Below, in pieces: positions 17,009-25,680 of a stretch of 64,000 nt of DNA (within the stretch, counting starts at the first letter, position 1; each line of letters starts with the position of its first letter). Source of the stretch: Phycisphaerales bacterium (GTDB lineage: Bacteria > Planctomycetota > Phycisphaerae > Phycisphaerales > SM1A02); contig SIAD01000001.1 of assembly GCA_009691915.1 (NCBI GenBank), forward strand, positions 124,001 to 188,000. The letters are read 5' to 3'. The translations under genes and the position numbers were made by a program. The notes under the pieces were generated by a model that was given only the letters and a program-made list of their open reading frames with translations, was not told the origin of the DNA and made no database searches.

Positions 17009-20000
17009 CTAAGCTGGGGTGGGAGATGCCATCCCTTGGGTGCCTGTGCGGGCGAGACCGACTGCAACGCGATCTTCGTGCCGGACAAATGTCATCGGCG
17101 CGGCAATCACGACAGAGCTGATCGTTCCCGCGATCAAGCCAACGATGAAAGTGAACGCAAACGGGGCGATCGCCGGACCGCCATAGACATAGAGCACGCC
17201 GGCGCTCACCAGGGTCGTACCACCAGTAAGCAGGGTTCGGCTAAAGGTCTGATTGATCGCATCATTGATGTTCTTCCATGAGGCATGAGGGAGTTTCCCC
17301 TTGTTCTCGCGGATGCGGTCGAGTATGACGATGGTGTCGTTCAATGAGTATCCAATGATCGTCAAAAGGGCAGCGATTACATTGAGATCGATGCGGAACT
17401 CTTCGAGAAGGGTCATCTTTCCAAACTCGGTCCCGGCAACGCGAAGGGTGATCGCAAGGACCCCTAGGCAGACGAGGACATTGAATGAGACCGCCGTGAT
17501 GGTGGCGACCGAGTACCGGAAGCTCGAGAATCGCAGCCAGATATAAAGGATCATCCCGAACAGACTGACGATGACGGCGACGATGGCGCTGGCGGCGAGG
17601 TTCTCGGCGACCCTCGGGCTGAAGGAGTTGACCTGATCCAGACTGAGTTTGGAGGTGAACGCTGCCTGAATCAGTTTCCACTCAGGGACGGCGACGACCC
17701 GCTCCCAGGTGGCTGCGTCAACCTTGGTCAGAAGCGCAGTCGGTTCGGTCACCATGACCGCTACGGCCGTCCATCCTTTGGCTGGGTTGGCGGGATCCGC
17801 GGGCGTTACCCCAACGACTTGGGTCGGGCGGGAGCTCTGCGACGAGAAGTCGGGCTGCTTGCGCATCCGACCGATCCTCGACTCCGCTTCCTCAATGGTG
17901 ACAGGAGGTTGCAGGTCCTTGAGGAGAATGACAACCCCCCCGAGGTAGTCCCTTGTAGAGTCTTTCACCGCGGGTTCGCCGATGACCTGCCCCACCGTGT
18001 CGGCTCCGACGGCGAAGGTGTACGAGGAACCTTCAGATACCCCGGCGCCGCTGAACTGGACGGGTTTGACCGCATCAAGGCTGTCGGCGAACGCACCCGC
18101 GACCGCGTGTACCAGGGGCTCGGTGACGGTCTGGTCGCTGCTGAGGTTCGCCGGATTGGCGACTCGGACCTGGAATCCGGTGGCATAGCCGTCGGGGGTA
18201 GTTTCGCCGACGGTCAGCACATTGGCAGATCGGAGTTCGTGCAGCGTCGGGTCTGTCGCGGCATCTCCAAGAGCATGGATCCTTGACTCCACCGTCTCTC
18301 GGGACAGGAAGAGTCTTCCGCCCTCCGAAGTCGGCTCGCCACCGACCGCTTTGCGGGTCATCAGGGTCATGGTGACGCCACCGCGGAACTCGGTCTCGAG
18401 CATCTCTCGGCCTGCGGACCAGACCAGCCCGAGGCAGACAACGCCGACTGCTGCGGCAGCCGCCCAGAGCGCCCAGCGGATCCTCAGCCAGTCGAAGTTC
18501 GGGCGGAGAACCTTCATCATCGAGGGGAAAAGCGTCGGCAGCATGGGGAGCCGCCTCATCCCGCACCAGTTGATGAGGATGGCATACATGATTCTTGTAC
18601 AGAACAGCGCCGTGAACAGCGTGGTGAGCACACCGATCATCATGGTCAGCGCGAACCCCTTCACCTCCGTCGCTGCCGTCTTGTAGAGGACAACGCAGAC
18701 AATGAGGTTGGTGACATTGCCGTCGACGATCGCGTTGAACGCACGGGAGAATCCGAGGTCTATCGCCGTCTTCAGAGGCTCCTTGTGATCGATGAGTTCC
18801 TCGCGCGCCCGTTCGTAGACGAGCACATTGGCGTCGACCGCCATTCCCACGACGAGGGCGACTCCAGCGAGCCCCGGCAGCGTGAATGATCCATCGACCC
18901 CCGCCATGATCCCGAAGATCATGGCAAGGTTGATGGCGATGGCGATGACGGCAATCAGCCCGGCGCCGAGGTAGTAGAAAGTGATCAGGAGGCTGGTGGC
19001 GATCGCCGCAATGACAACTGCCCTGAGCCCGCGCTCAAGGTTGTCCTTGCCCAGCGCCGGTCCGAGGATGCTGACGGAGATCGGCTCCGGATGGAGCTTG
19101 GCCTCCAGTTCGCCGCCTTGAAGGACGCGGATCAGGTACTGGATCTCGTCGTTTGAAAAGGAACCGGTGACCTGTCCGTTGGTAGTGATCGGCCCCTGCA
19201 GAGTCGGTGCCGAGAAGAGCTGGCCGTCAAGGACTATGGCCATCGGACGGCCGATGTTGACGGCCGTCAGTCGTCCCATGTACTGCCCGCCCGAGGGATC
19301 GAGCTGGAATGCGACCGCCGCGCGGCCGAGTTCGTCCTGGGTCTGGAAGACATTCTTCATAGACCACTGCCGACCGCCCAGGTGGTCGAGGGTCATGAGA
19401 TCGGTCACATAGAGGAGGACATGTGGCGTGCCGTCGTAACTCGCCGCCACGAGGTCGCGGGGCTTGAGATAGTCGGTCGGATTTGCCATGAGGGTCTGGA
19501 TCTCTTCCGGCGACTCCCCCCACTGCTTCGGGTCATTGATAGGGAACCATCGAGCGACCGGCGAGTCAGTGCCGCCGGGACCGCGCTCCGCGAGCTGCGT
19601 GCGCAGTTCCTCGGGGTTCACTCCTTCCGGAGCCGCTGCGCTCACGGCAATGTGGAACTCGAGGACGCCAGCGCCCCGGAGAAGGCGCTTGAGATCCTCG
19701 GGGTCGTCGTATCCAGTCACCATTGCGGAGTACTTCGCGCCCAGTACAGCCAGCGCGTCAATCTCGCTGGCGTAGTCGGGCTGCAGTGCCTTGAGGCGCA
19801 CCAGCTCGAGTTCACGCGGGCTATCGTCGGTCTCGGCGGTTCCGTCGGCGGCTGCCTTCGGTCGTCCCTTCTCGTCGCGAGCCTTCGATCTGAGATCGGA
19901 GAGCGCGAGCGCGCGGGTGAGTCGCGCCTCGTTGATGTTTGACTCGGCGATCCGGGCCCGGAGCGACTGTTCCTTGACTTCAGCAAGCGCGATCCTCTCC

Positions 20001-20563
20001 TCGATAGCCGCGAGATCCGCTTGCGAGGCGTTGGCGGTGATCGCCGCCTGATAGTCGGCCCGCCCCGCGATCGCGTCATTGGATGCGCGCTGAAGTTCGT
20101 CGAGGGTCAGCCGCCGCGACGCGGGCGCGACCGTTGCTCCAGTCTTCGGCGCTGGCACGAGATTCACAGCACTCGCACCCGCAAGCGCCTGATCGAGTTC
20201 TCGGGCCGAAATCGTCATCTGGGCACCAAGCGCCGCCACCTGGGCGCGGAACTCGTCACCCATCGCCCGCACCTCCGGCGACGGAAGAGGCATCACGACT
20301 TCAATCCGGTCGAGCCCCTGCGGCTGGAGCGAGATGTCCAGCACCCCCTGCGGATTCACACGGCGCTTCAATGACTCGACGACCTGCACGAGCACCCTCT
20401 GCGAGTCCCCCGTCGGTGGCATCGCCACCGAGTACACCATGCTGACGCCGCCACGCAGATCCTTGCCCAGCCGGATGCTCTGGTCGAGCGGAAAGACCTG
20501 CCAGACGCAAACCGCGATGACGACCACCGCGAGAATGAGCCGCGGAACGATCTTGATGTTCAC
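17009..20563 (-). CDS. secDF: Fused protein-export membrane protein SecDF
   Basis: Proton-driven helper of Sec export. SecD and SecF are in one 1184-aa chain. The SecD half starts with a membrane helix, then the GKDLRGG motif, an unusually long P1 periplasmic region, and the membrane motif VVGMAVDANVLVYER. The SecF half has EFRGGVTMTL and later IIGYSLNDTIVILDRIREN. Between about residues 150 and 250 the P1 region contains a charged, alanine-rich helical insertion not found in short SecDs, which explains the length over the usual 740-1000 for fusions. The ATG overlaps the yajC stop by four bases (ATGA). Confidence 0.95.
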   Translation of the reverse strand: MNIKIVPRLILAVVVIAVCVWQVFPLDQSIRLGKDLRGGVSMVYSVAMPPTGDSQRVLVQVVESLKRRVNPQGVLDISLQPQGLDRIEVVMPLPSPEVRAMGDEFRAQVAALGAQMTISARELDQALAGASAVNLVPAPKTGATVAPASRRLTLDELQRASNDAIAGRADYQAAITANASQADLAAIEERIALAEVKEQSLRARIAESNINEARLTRALALSDLRSKARDEKGRPKAAADGTAETDDSPRELELVRLKALQPDYASEIDALAVLGAKYSAMVTGYDDPEDLKRLLRGAGVLEFHIAVSAAAPEGVNPEELRTQLAERGPGGTDSPVARWFPINDPKQWGESPEEIQTLMANPTDYLKPRDLVAASYDGTPHVLLYVTDLMTLDHLGGRQWSMKNVFQTQDELGRAAVAFQLDPSGGQYMGRLTAVNIGRPMAIVLDGQLFSAPTLQGPITTNGQVTGSFSNDEIQYLIRVLQGGELEAKLHPEPISVSILGPALGKDNLERGLRAVVIAAIATSLLITFYYLGAGLIAVIAIAINLAMIFGIMAGVDGSFTLPGLAGVALVVGMAVDANVLVYERAREELIDHKEPLKTAIDLGFSRAFNAIVDGNVTNLIVCVVLYKTAATEVKGFALTMMIGVLTTLFTALFCTRIMYAILINWCGMRRLPMLPTLFPSMMKVLRPNFDWLRIRWALWAAAAAVGVVCLGLVWSAGREMLETEFRGGVTMTLMTRKAVGGEPTSEGGRLFLSRETVESRIHALGDAATDPTLHELRSANVLTVGETTPDGYATGFQVRVANPANLSSDQTVTEPLVHAVAGAFADSLDAVKPVQFSGAGVSEGSSYTFAVGADTVGQVIGEPAVKDSTRDYLGGVVILLKDLQPPVTIEEAESRIGRMRKQPDFSSQSSRPTQVVGVTPADPANPAKGWTAVAVMVTEPTALLTKVDAATWERVVAVPEWKLIQAAFTSKLSLDQVNSFSPRVAENLAASAIVAVIVSLFGMILYIWLRFSSFRYSVATITAVSFNVLVCLGVLAITLRVAGTEFGKMTLLEEFRIDLNVIAALLTIIGYSLNDTIVILDRIRENKGKLPHASWKNINDAINQTFSRTLLTGGTTLVSAGVLYVYGGPAIAPFAFTFIVGLIAGTISSVVIAAPMTFVRHEDRVAVGLARTGTQGMASPTPA

Positions 20564-20997
20564 GGCTTGGACTCCTGCGGGTCGCGCCCGCTGGAGATGA
20601 TCTGAACGATCGCGCTCTTGGTGAATGTCATCCGGACATTCGAGTTTTCGTCGACCTTGAGGACGACTGTGTCGCCCTTGATCTCAACTACTGATCCGAT
20701 GATGCCGCCGGAAGTCTGGACTTCATCGTGCTTCTTCATCGAAGACATCAGTGTCGCGCGCTTCTTCTTCTCGCGCCGTCCGCTCATCACCGAGATGAAG
20801 ACCATGATGACTAGAAAGGGAATGATGATCCAGATCATTCCGAACGGATCGCCCGCGGGTCTGGCGGCGGCCCCAGCGGGATCGACCGGCGCACCTGTGG
20901 TCGGGGAGGTAGTGGCGGCTACTGGCTGTCCTGCCAAAGGCGGCGCGTCCTGAAAGAATCCGATCACGGGTGCGCTGTTCAGAAAGGTGTCACTCAT
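20560..20997 (-). CDS. yajC: Sec translocon accessory protein YajC
   Basis: 145-aa small membrane protein of the SecDF-YajC complex. The start is the ATG at 20997; the frame is open far upstream but that part lies inside tgt. One membrane helix (about residues 50-70, IWIIIPFLVIMVF) is followed by the cytoplasmic YajC domain with QTSGGIIGSVVEI and a basic RREKKKR. The N-terminal ~45 aa before the helix are longer than in E. coli YajC. It overlaps tgt by 8 nt upstream and secDF by 4 nt downstream, so the three genes form one coupled unit. Confidence 0.95.
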   Translation of the reverse strand: MSDTFLNSAPVIGFFQDAPPLAGQPVAATTSPTTGAPVDPAGAAARPAGDPFGMIWIIIPFLVIMVFISVMSGRREKKKRATLMSSMKKHDEVQTSGGIIGSVVEIKGDTVVLKVDENSNVRMTFTKSAIVQIISSGRDPQESKP

Positions 20998-22177
20998 CCG
21001 AGGCTCCAGAGGGGTAGTTGATGTGGTCGTGGGCCGGCGTGGCGCTGGCCCAACGGCTGCGTAGGTCAAGCCATGCATCTTCGTCGATTGCACGCCGGAT
21101 GTCCAGTAGCAGCCGTTGGTACAGGCGGACATTATGCAGCGATACGAGAATCGGGCCGAGCATTTCCTGCGCGAGAAACAGATGCCTGAGATATCCGCGC
21201 GAGAACCCTGCGGAGCACGCTTCGCAGTCGCACCCCGGCTCGATCGGGCTTTCGTCGTCCGCATGGACCGCGTTGCGCAGCCGGATCGAACCCCCCTGAG
21301 TGAATGCGAATCCGTTGCGGCCATTGCGCGTGGGCAGGACGCAGTCGAACATGTCGATCCCACTCTCTACCGCCATGATGATGTCGCTCGGATACCCGAC
21401 TCCCATGAGATACCGGGGCTTGGCCAGTGGCAGGAGCGCCGCCGTGTGGCGGACGACCCGCTCGATCGCGTCCGGGCCCTCTCCCACCGCCACTCCGCCG
21501 ATGGCGTAGCCGGGCAGGTCGAAATTGCATGTGGCCTCGACCGAGGCGCGCCTGAGCTCGAGGTCAGTCCCACCCTGCACAATTCCGAAGAGGGCCTGGT
21601 CGTCGCGGGTGTGCGCTCTAATGCATCGCTCGAGCCAGCGAAGCGAGCGGTCTTTCGCCTCAGCCAGTCGAGTGTGCACGACGGTCGTCATGGGGCCGAT
21701 TGCGGCGGCGGGACAGTCGTCAAACGCCATCGCGATGTCCGATCCAAGGTCCTGCTGAATCTCCATGCTCGACTCGGGCCCCAGATGAACGACAGCTCCG
21801 TCTATGAACGACCGGAAGGTGACGCCATCCTCGTCGACTCTGTTGATTTCAGCCATTGAAAACGCCTGGAACCCCCCCGAGTCGGTGAGGATCGGCCCGT
21901 CCCAGCGCATGAATGAGTGGACACCGCCCAAAGCCTTGATGCGCCTGTGGCCCGGCCGCAGCAGGAGATGGAAGGCGTTGTTGAGGATGCAGTTGGTCCC
22001 GGTGGCGCGGACCTGCGCGGGAGTCAGTCCCTTCATCGCCCCTGCGGTCGCAACCGGCATGAATGCCGGAGTATCAAACGATCCATGGGGAGTCGTGATC
22101 CTTCCGTGGCGTCCCCCATGACCGGCAGAAGTGCGGAAGATCTCGAATCGGAGCGGCCCCGCGCCGGAAGAGTTCAT
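20990..22177 (-). CDS. tgt: tRNA-guanine transglycosylase
   Basis: Exchanges guanine-34 for the queuosine precursor preQ1 in tRNAs with GUN anticodons. From the ATG at 22177 the protein has 395 aa. Key motifs: ILTDSGGFQAFS (catalytic Asp region), GIVQGG, YAIGGVAVGE, FDCVLPTRNGRNG with the nucleophilic Asp, and zinc ligands C-D-C-x2-C (CDCEAC) with a later His in SLHNVRLYQRL. The start overlaps the rhomboid gene stop (ATGA), and the tgt-yajC-secDF order is a common bacterial arrangement. Confidence 0.96.
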   Translation of the reverse strand: MNSSGAGPLRFEIFRTSAGHGGRHGRITTPHGSFDTPAFMPVATAGAMKGLTPAQVRATGTNCILNNAFHLLLRPGHRRIKALGGVHSFMRWDGPILTDSGGFQAFSMAEINRVDEDGVTFRSFIDGAVVHLGPESSMEIQQDLGSDIAMAFDDCPAAAIGPMTTVVHTRLAEAKDRSLRWLERCIRAHTRDDQALFGIVQGGTDLELRRASVEATCNFDLPGYAIGGVAVGEGPDAIERVVRHTAALLPLAKPRYLMGVGYPSDIIMAVESGIDMFDCVLPTRNGRNGFAFTQGGSIRLRNAVHADDESPIEPGCDCEACSAGFSRGYLRHLFLAQEMLGPILVSLHNVRLYQRLLLDIRRAIDEDAWLDLRSRWASATPAHDHINYPSGASDE

Positions 22178-23310
22178 GGACCTTCGTTTCGCTGCCTCGT
22201 CGCCTCGTGTAGCGCCTGCCGCTCTCGCTGGGTGAGTGACTGGATTCCCTGCGCGCGCACTTTGTCGAGAATCCGGTCGATTTCCTCGACCTCGCCTTGA
22301 GTTGACGCTAGCGCACTTCGGGGCGCATGCGCCTTGCCCCCGAAGTGCGCGCTGCTCGGATCGACTCTTCCAAGCAGGTCGAAGAAACTCCTCAGCCGCT
22401 CTGGATTGTGAATGAGATACCACCCGGCGAGTGCGCCGCCGACGTGGGCCGCCTCGCCACCCGCGTTCTGCCAGCGAAACAACACGGATGCGATGGCGAT
22501 TAGTACGAGACCGTAGGCGAGCGTGACCAGTCGCATCGGGATCACGAAGAAGAGCAGCACCTGTGCGTTGGGCATCAAGCGCGCCGCGGCAATGATCACG
22601 CCGAACACGCCCGCACTCGCTCCGATCAACGGCATGTCCGGGTCGTTCACAAGGAGTCCGGGGATGGCGACGCGACCGTTGCTCGCCTGATACATCAGGA
22701 ACCCGCCGAAGTTGAGCATTAGATAGAGCAGTGCGCCGGCGACTCCACACAGCAGGTAGAACGCGGTGAAACGCTTGCTTCCGAGGTACCGCTCCACGAT
22801 GGGCCCAAAGAAGAAGAGCCCGATCATGTTGAAGATCAGGTGCGTGAGGTCCGCGTGACAGAATTGGAACCCGATCACTCGCCAGACCTGGAGTGCGCTT
22901 GTTCCGACACCGGGGATCGACGAATAGAGAGCCGTCGAGGTGGAGAAGTAGAACCACCGTTGGAGAAACGGCATCGACTGCACCGTATTGACGGCGATCA
23001 TTTCGGGATCGCTGTTGGTCCTCAACGCGAAGACAGCCTGCTCTCCGCCGAGGCTCCGAGATGGATCCTGATCAATCGTCGAGAGGCTGGTGACGATGGT
23101 TCCGTCCAGCACCCGGCGCTGGATCTCGTCGGGAATCCCCGGCTGCCAGGAGGATCCGACGACCACCCATTGCCTGGGTAGGAACCCGTCGAGCACAAAC
23201 ACCGCGACACAGATGGCGACCAACCATGTGGTTGCGCTCCACCCGAACCCCGCGCGGCTTCGCGCTGCGCTGGTCGGTTCCCTCCAATACTCGCGGTCGT
23301 GAGAACCCAT
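22174..23310 (-). CDS. Rhomboid-family intramembrane serine protease
   Basis: Cleaves membrane protein segments within the bilayer. 378 aa with an N-terminal cytoplasmic tail, a first membrane helix, a long loop containing a ~90-residue insertion, then the rhomboid core. The core has HLIFNMIGL, the serine motif GASAG, and the catalytic His in EAAHVGGALAGW. A C-terminal cytoplasmic tail of ~80 aa is charged. The nucleophile and His are both present, so it should be active. A leaderless-type TAGCCT box lies 6 nt before the ATG. First gene of the tgt-yajC-secDF unit, suggesting a link to membrane protein biogenesis or quality control. Confidence 0.92.
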   Translation of the reverse strand: MGSHDREYWREPTSAARSRAGFGWSATTWLVAICVAVFVLDGFLPRQWVVVGSSWQPGIPDEIQRRVLDGTIVTSLSTIDQDPSRSLGGEQAVFALRTNSDPEMIAVNTVQSMPFLQRWFYFSTSTALYSSIPGVGTSALQVWRVIGFQFCHADLTHLIFNMIGLFFFGPIVERYLGSKRFTAFYLLCGVAGALLYLMLNFGGFLMYQASNGRVAIPGLLVNDPDMPLIGASAGVFGVIIAAARLMPNAQVLLFFVIPMRLVTLAYGLVLIAIASVLFRWQNAGGEAAHVGGALAGWYLIHNPERLRSFFDLLGRVDPSSAHFGGKAHAPRSALASTQGEVEEIDRILDKVRAQGIQSLTQRERQALHEATRQRNEGP

Positions 23311-23316
23311 CGCCCA

Positions 23317-23322
23317 AGGCTA
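23317..23322 (-). promoter_or_regulatory. -10 box of the rhomboid-tgt-yajC-secDF unit
   Basis: TAGCCT on the minus strand, then 6 nt, then the ATG at 23310. No Shine-Dalgarno sequence. Confidence 0.55.
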
Positions 23323-23360
23323 CCGAGGTCCGGGCCGCGTCGCCGCGAGATGCGTAGCGG

Positions 23361-23882
23361 TCACCGAGGCATGAGCCGCCAGAGGGAGTAGGCGGCGATT
23401 GACTTTCCGTCAGCGACCTCACCCGAGACGATCATCGCCTCGAACTCGGATGCCGTTCGCAGGACGACTTCGATCCGTTCGTCGCTCTGATGGCGAAGCG
23501 CACATGGGGATAGACCGGTGGCGACGAAGGCATGCATGAGTTCGTCGGTGAACCCTGGTGATGTGTAGAACTTTCCCAACGGTTCGATGCGCGCGGCTGA
23601 GAATCCCGTCTCTTCCTCGAGTTCGCGCCGCGCGGCCTCCTCTGGACACTCGCCTGGCTCGAGTTTTCCCGCGCAGAACTCGACCATCCATCTCCCGGTG
23701 GCGATGCGGAAATTTCGGATCGTCACCAGCGACCCATCGTCGAGCACTCCGAGGACGCAGACGGCACCGGGGTGCCTCACAATCTCGCGCTTCGCCTCGC
23801 CACCGCCGCGGAGCGGCACGGTCAGCCGTTCGACCACAAACACCGCGCCGCGAAGGACTATCTCCGACCCTTCACTAGACAT
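23361..23882 (-). CDS. Nudix hydrolase, ADP-ribose pyrophosphatase type
   Basis: Hydrolyses nucleoside diphosphates linked to another group. 173 aa. The Nudix box reads GKLEPGECPEEAARRELEEE-TGF in two parts, about residues 72-94, and is complete (G-x5-E-x7-REL-x-EE-x-G). The upstream arginine/aromatic pattern and the region FYTSPGFTDE after the box are typical of ADP-ribose pyrophosphatases (NudF-like). Divergent from mlaF, and the two start sites share a 23889-23900 element. Confidence 0.9.
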   Translation of the reverse strand: MSSEGSEIVLRGAVFVVERLTVPLRGGGEAKREIVRHPGAVCVLGVLDDGSLVTIRNFRIATGRWMVEFCAGKLEPGECPEEAARRELEEETGFSAARIEPLGKFYTSPGFTDELMHAFVATGLSPCALRHQSDERIEVVLRTASEFEAMIVSGEVADGKSIAAYSLWRLMPR

Positions 23883-23891
23883 CGAGCGGCG

Positions 23892-23897
23892 ATCATA
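23892..23897 (-). promoter_or_regulatory. -10 box of the Nudix gene
   Basis: TATGAT on the minus strand ending 9 nt before the ATG at 23882. Overlaps by two bases the mlaF -10 on the other strand. Confidence 0.45.
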
Positions 23898-23901
23898 GGA
23901 T
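23896..23901 (+). promoter_or_regulatory. -10 box of mlaF-mlaD
   Basis: TAGGAT, then 7 nt, then the ATG at 23909. This spacing argues for 23909 over the earlier in-frame ATG at 23900, which would overlap the box itself. Confidence 0.45.
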
Positions 23902-23908
23902 GGCGGAA

Positions 23909-24709
23909 ATGGGCGAGCTGGCCGACATGCGGGTAGTCAACCTCTGGAAGCGCTTCGCGCGGGAGGAAGTTCTCAAGGGAGTGACTCTCGACTTTGCGAA
24001 GGGGCAGATCACCGTGGTGCTTGGCCCCTCGGGGTGCGGCAAGAGCATCCTCTTGAAGCACCTCGTCGGCCTTCTGCGCCCCGACCGGGGAGAGGTATGG
24101 TTCGGACCTACCCGGATCGACGCCATGCCGGAGCGGGAACTGGGGATTGTCCGGCGCCAGATCGGCTTTCTGTTCCAGCAAAGTGCGCTCTTTGACTCGC
24201 TCTCGGTGCGCGAGAACATTGCCTTTCCCCTACGCGAACATGGGCTTGAGGATGAGGGGCGGATCGAGGCACGGATCATGCGTGTGCTCAGCCTCGTCGG
24301 GCTTGAGGAGACTCGGGACCAGATGCCGTCCGAACTCTCCGGCGGGCAGCGAAAGCGCGTGGCGCTTGCGCGCGCCGTGGTGCTAGAGCCGCGCGTCGTG
24401 CTGTACGACGAGCCGACAACCGGGCTCGACCCGATCCGGGCCGAGGTCATCAACGAACTGATCCTCAAACTTGCGGACGCGCTGGGGGTCACGAGCATCG
24501 TCGTGACGCACGACCTGGTGAGTGCTTTCCGGATCGCCGACCGAATGGTGCTCCTCCACGGCGGAAGAGTGGCACTCGAGGGGACTCCAGCGGAGTTCAA
24601 GGCGACCACCGATCCCGTGGCTGGCCAATTCCTGCGCGGGGAAGTGAGCGCGGAGGAACTGGCGAAAATCCGTCGACATGGGGATCATGTGGGGGCCGAG
24701 CGACCATGA
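23909..24709 (+). CDS. mlaF: MlaF-like ABC transporter ATP-binding protein
   Basis: ATPase of an MCE-type lipid transporter of the envelope. 266 aa from the ATG at 23909 (an ATG three codons earlier is less likely). Walker A GPSGCGKS, Q-loop FLFQQSALFD, signature LSGGQRKRVALARA, Walker B VVLYDEPTTGLDP and switch His in VVTHD are all intact. The Q-loop wording and the TGLDPIRA stretch are characteristic of MlaF/TGD3 proteins. mlaD follows with an ATGA overlap. No gene for the MlaE permease is adjacent. Confidence 0.9.
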   Translation: MGELADMRVVNLWKRFAREEVLKGVTLDFAKGQITVVLGPSGCGKSILLKHLVGLLRPDRGEVWFGPTRIDAMPERELGIVRRQIGFLFQQSALFDSLSVRENIAFPLREHGLEDEGRIEARIMRVLSLVGLEETRDQMPSELSGGQRKRVALARAVVLEPRVVLYDEPTTGLDPIRAEVINELILKLADALGVTSIVVTHDLVSAFRIADRMVLLHGGRVALEGTPAEFKATTDPVAGQFLRGEVSAEELAKIRRHGDHVGAERP

Positions 24710-25587
24710 AGGAGAGCACACGCAACTTCGCCACCGGGATCGTGTCGATCATCGCCTTTGCCGGCTTGGCTTTTCTGCTGCTTCTGTTCGGCGACCTCGA
24801 CATGGTCAGTACGGGCACCTACCGGATCGTCGTCGAGGCCAATGACGCGATCGGGCTTAGAGCCGGAAGCCGGGTCTCGCTCGCGGGCGTCCCCATCGGC
24901 GAGGTTGATGGTGTTGTCGTGCGGCTCGATCCGCAACAACCTGTGCGAATCGTTGCCTCGATCGACAATGCGGTAGACATTCCCGCAGGTGTCGCGGCCA
25001 CAGTCGCGACGAGCCTCCTCGGCGGGACTTCGCGGCTCGACCTCGTCATGCCGCCGGACTACGCCGTCGGGGGGATGACTCTTCCCCATGATGGGAGCGC
25101 GGTGCTCATCGCGAACCTCGAGGGGCTTGAGGCTAAGTTCGCGCGGGTCCTTTCCGAGAAACTCGGAGGTATGGACGCGGCCATGAAGGCGATCGAAGCG
25201 GCGGCCAAGGACGCTCAGAGATGGCTCGGAGACGAACAATTGCTCGCCGATGCGCGCAGCGCAGTCTGGAAGGCCAACACGCTGATCGAGCAGGCCACCA
25301 ATGCGCTCGTGGCAGTCACTGAGTCGGCGCATGCCTTTCAGTCCGACTCGAAGCAGCTTCTCGCGTCGATGCAGCCCGTATTCGATCAACTGTCAAAGAC
25401 TCTGGCACAGGTCGAACTGCTCACTACTGACGCGCGCAAGGGTCAGGGGACGATCGGCCAGCTCATGAGCAACCCGGATCTCTACAACGCCCTTGTCGAT
25501 AGCGCGAAGCGGCTGAAGGCGACGCTCGCTGAAGTCGAGATCCTCATGCAGAAAGTTCGCGCCGAGGGGCTTGGGGTCAAGTTCTAG
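24706..25587 (+). CDS. mlaD: MCE-domain lipid-transport protein (MlaD-like)
   Basis: 293 aa. An N-terminal membrane anchor (about residues 8-28) is followed by an MCE domain (about 37-115: NDAIGLRAGSRVSLAGVPIGEV). A long helical, alanine-rich C-terminal region (about 140-290) follows. MCE proteins form hexameric rings or tubes that move phospholipids between membranes. The C-terminal helix may form a needle-like stalk or contact the outer membrane. Translationally coupled to mlaF (ATGA). A strong bidirectional terminator follows. Confidence 0.9.
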   Translation: MKESTRNFATGIVSIIAFAGLAFLLLLFGDLDMVSTGTYRIVVEANDAIGLRAGSRVSLAGVPIGEVDGVVVRLDPQQPVRIVASIDNAVDIPAGVAATVATSLLGGTSRLDLVMPPDYAVGGMTLPHDGSAVLIANLEGLEAKFARVLSEKLGGMDAAMKAIEAAAKDAQRWLGDEQLLADARSAVWKANTLIEQATNALVAVTESAHAFQSDSKQLLASMQPVFDQLSKTLAQVELLTTDARKGQGTIGQLMSNPDLYNALVDSAKRLKATLAEVEILMQKVRAEGLGVKF

Positions 25588-25610
25588 AGGACAATCCTGT
25601 AGCGCACAAA

Positions 25611-25646
25611 ACTGGCGGCGCCGCGAATGCTCGCAGCGCCGCCAGT
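25611..25646. terminator. Bidirectional terminator between mlaD and the OmpA-like gene
   Basis: Perfect 10-bp outer stem (25611-25620 with 25637-25646), with an inner GCGA/TCGC stem. It lies between two convergent genes. T-runs on either side are weak. Confidence 0.7.
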
Positions 25647-25680
25647 GGATTCACAGTCGTCTGTTCTTGAGACGGTCAAG

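Noticed and set aside
20998-22957. Long N-terminal extensions of the yajC and tgt frames (to 21363 and 22957).
   Set aside because: They lie inside the upstream coupled genes, have unlike composition (Arg/Ser-rich), and the family N-termini begin at 20997 and 22177.
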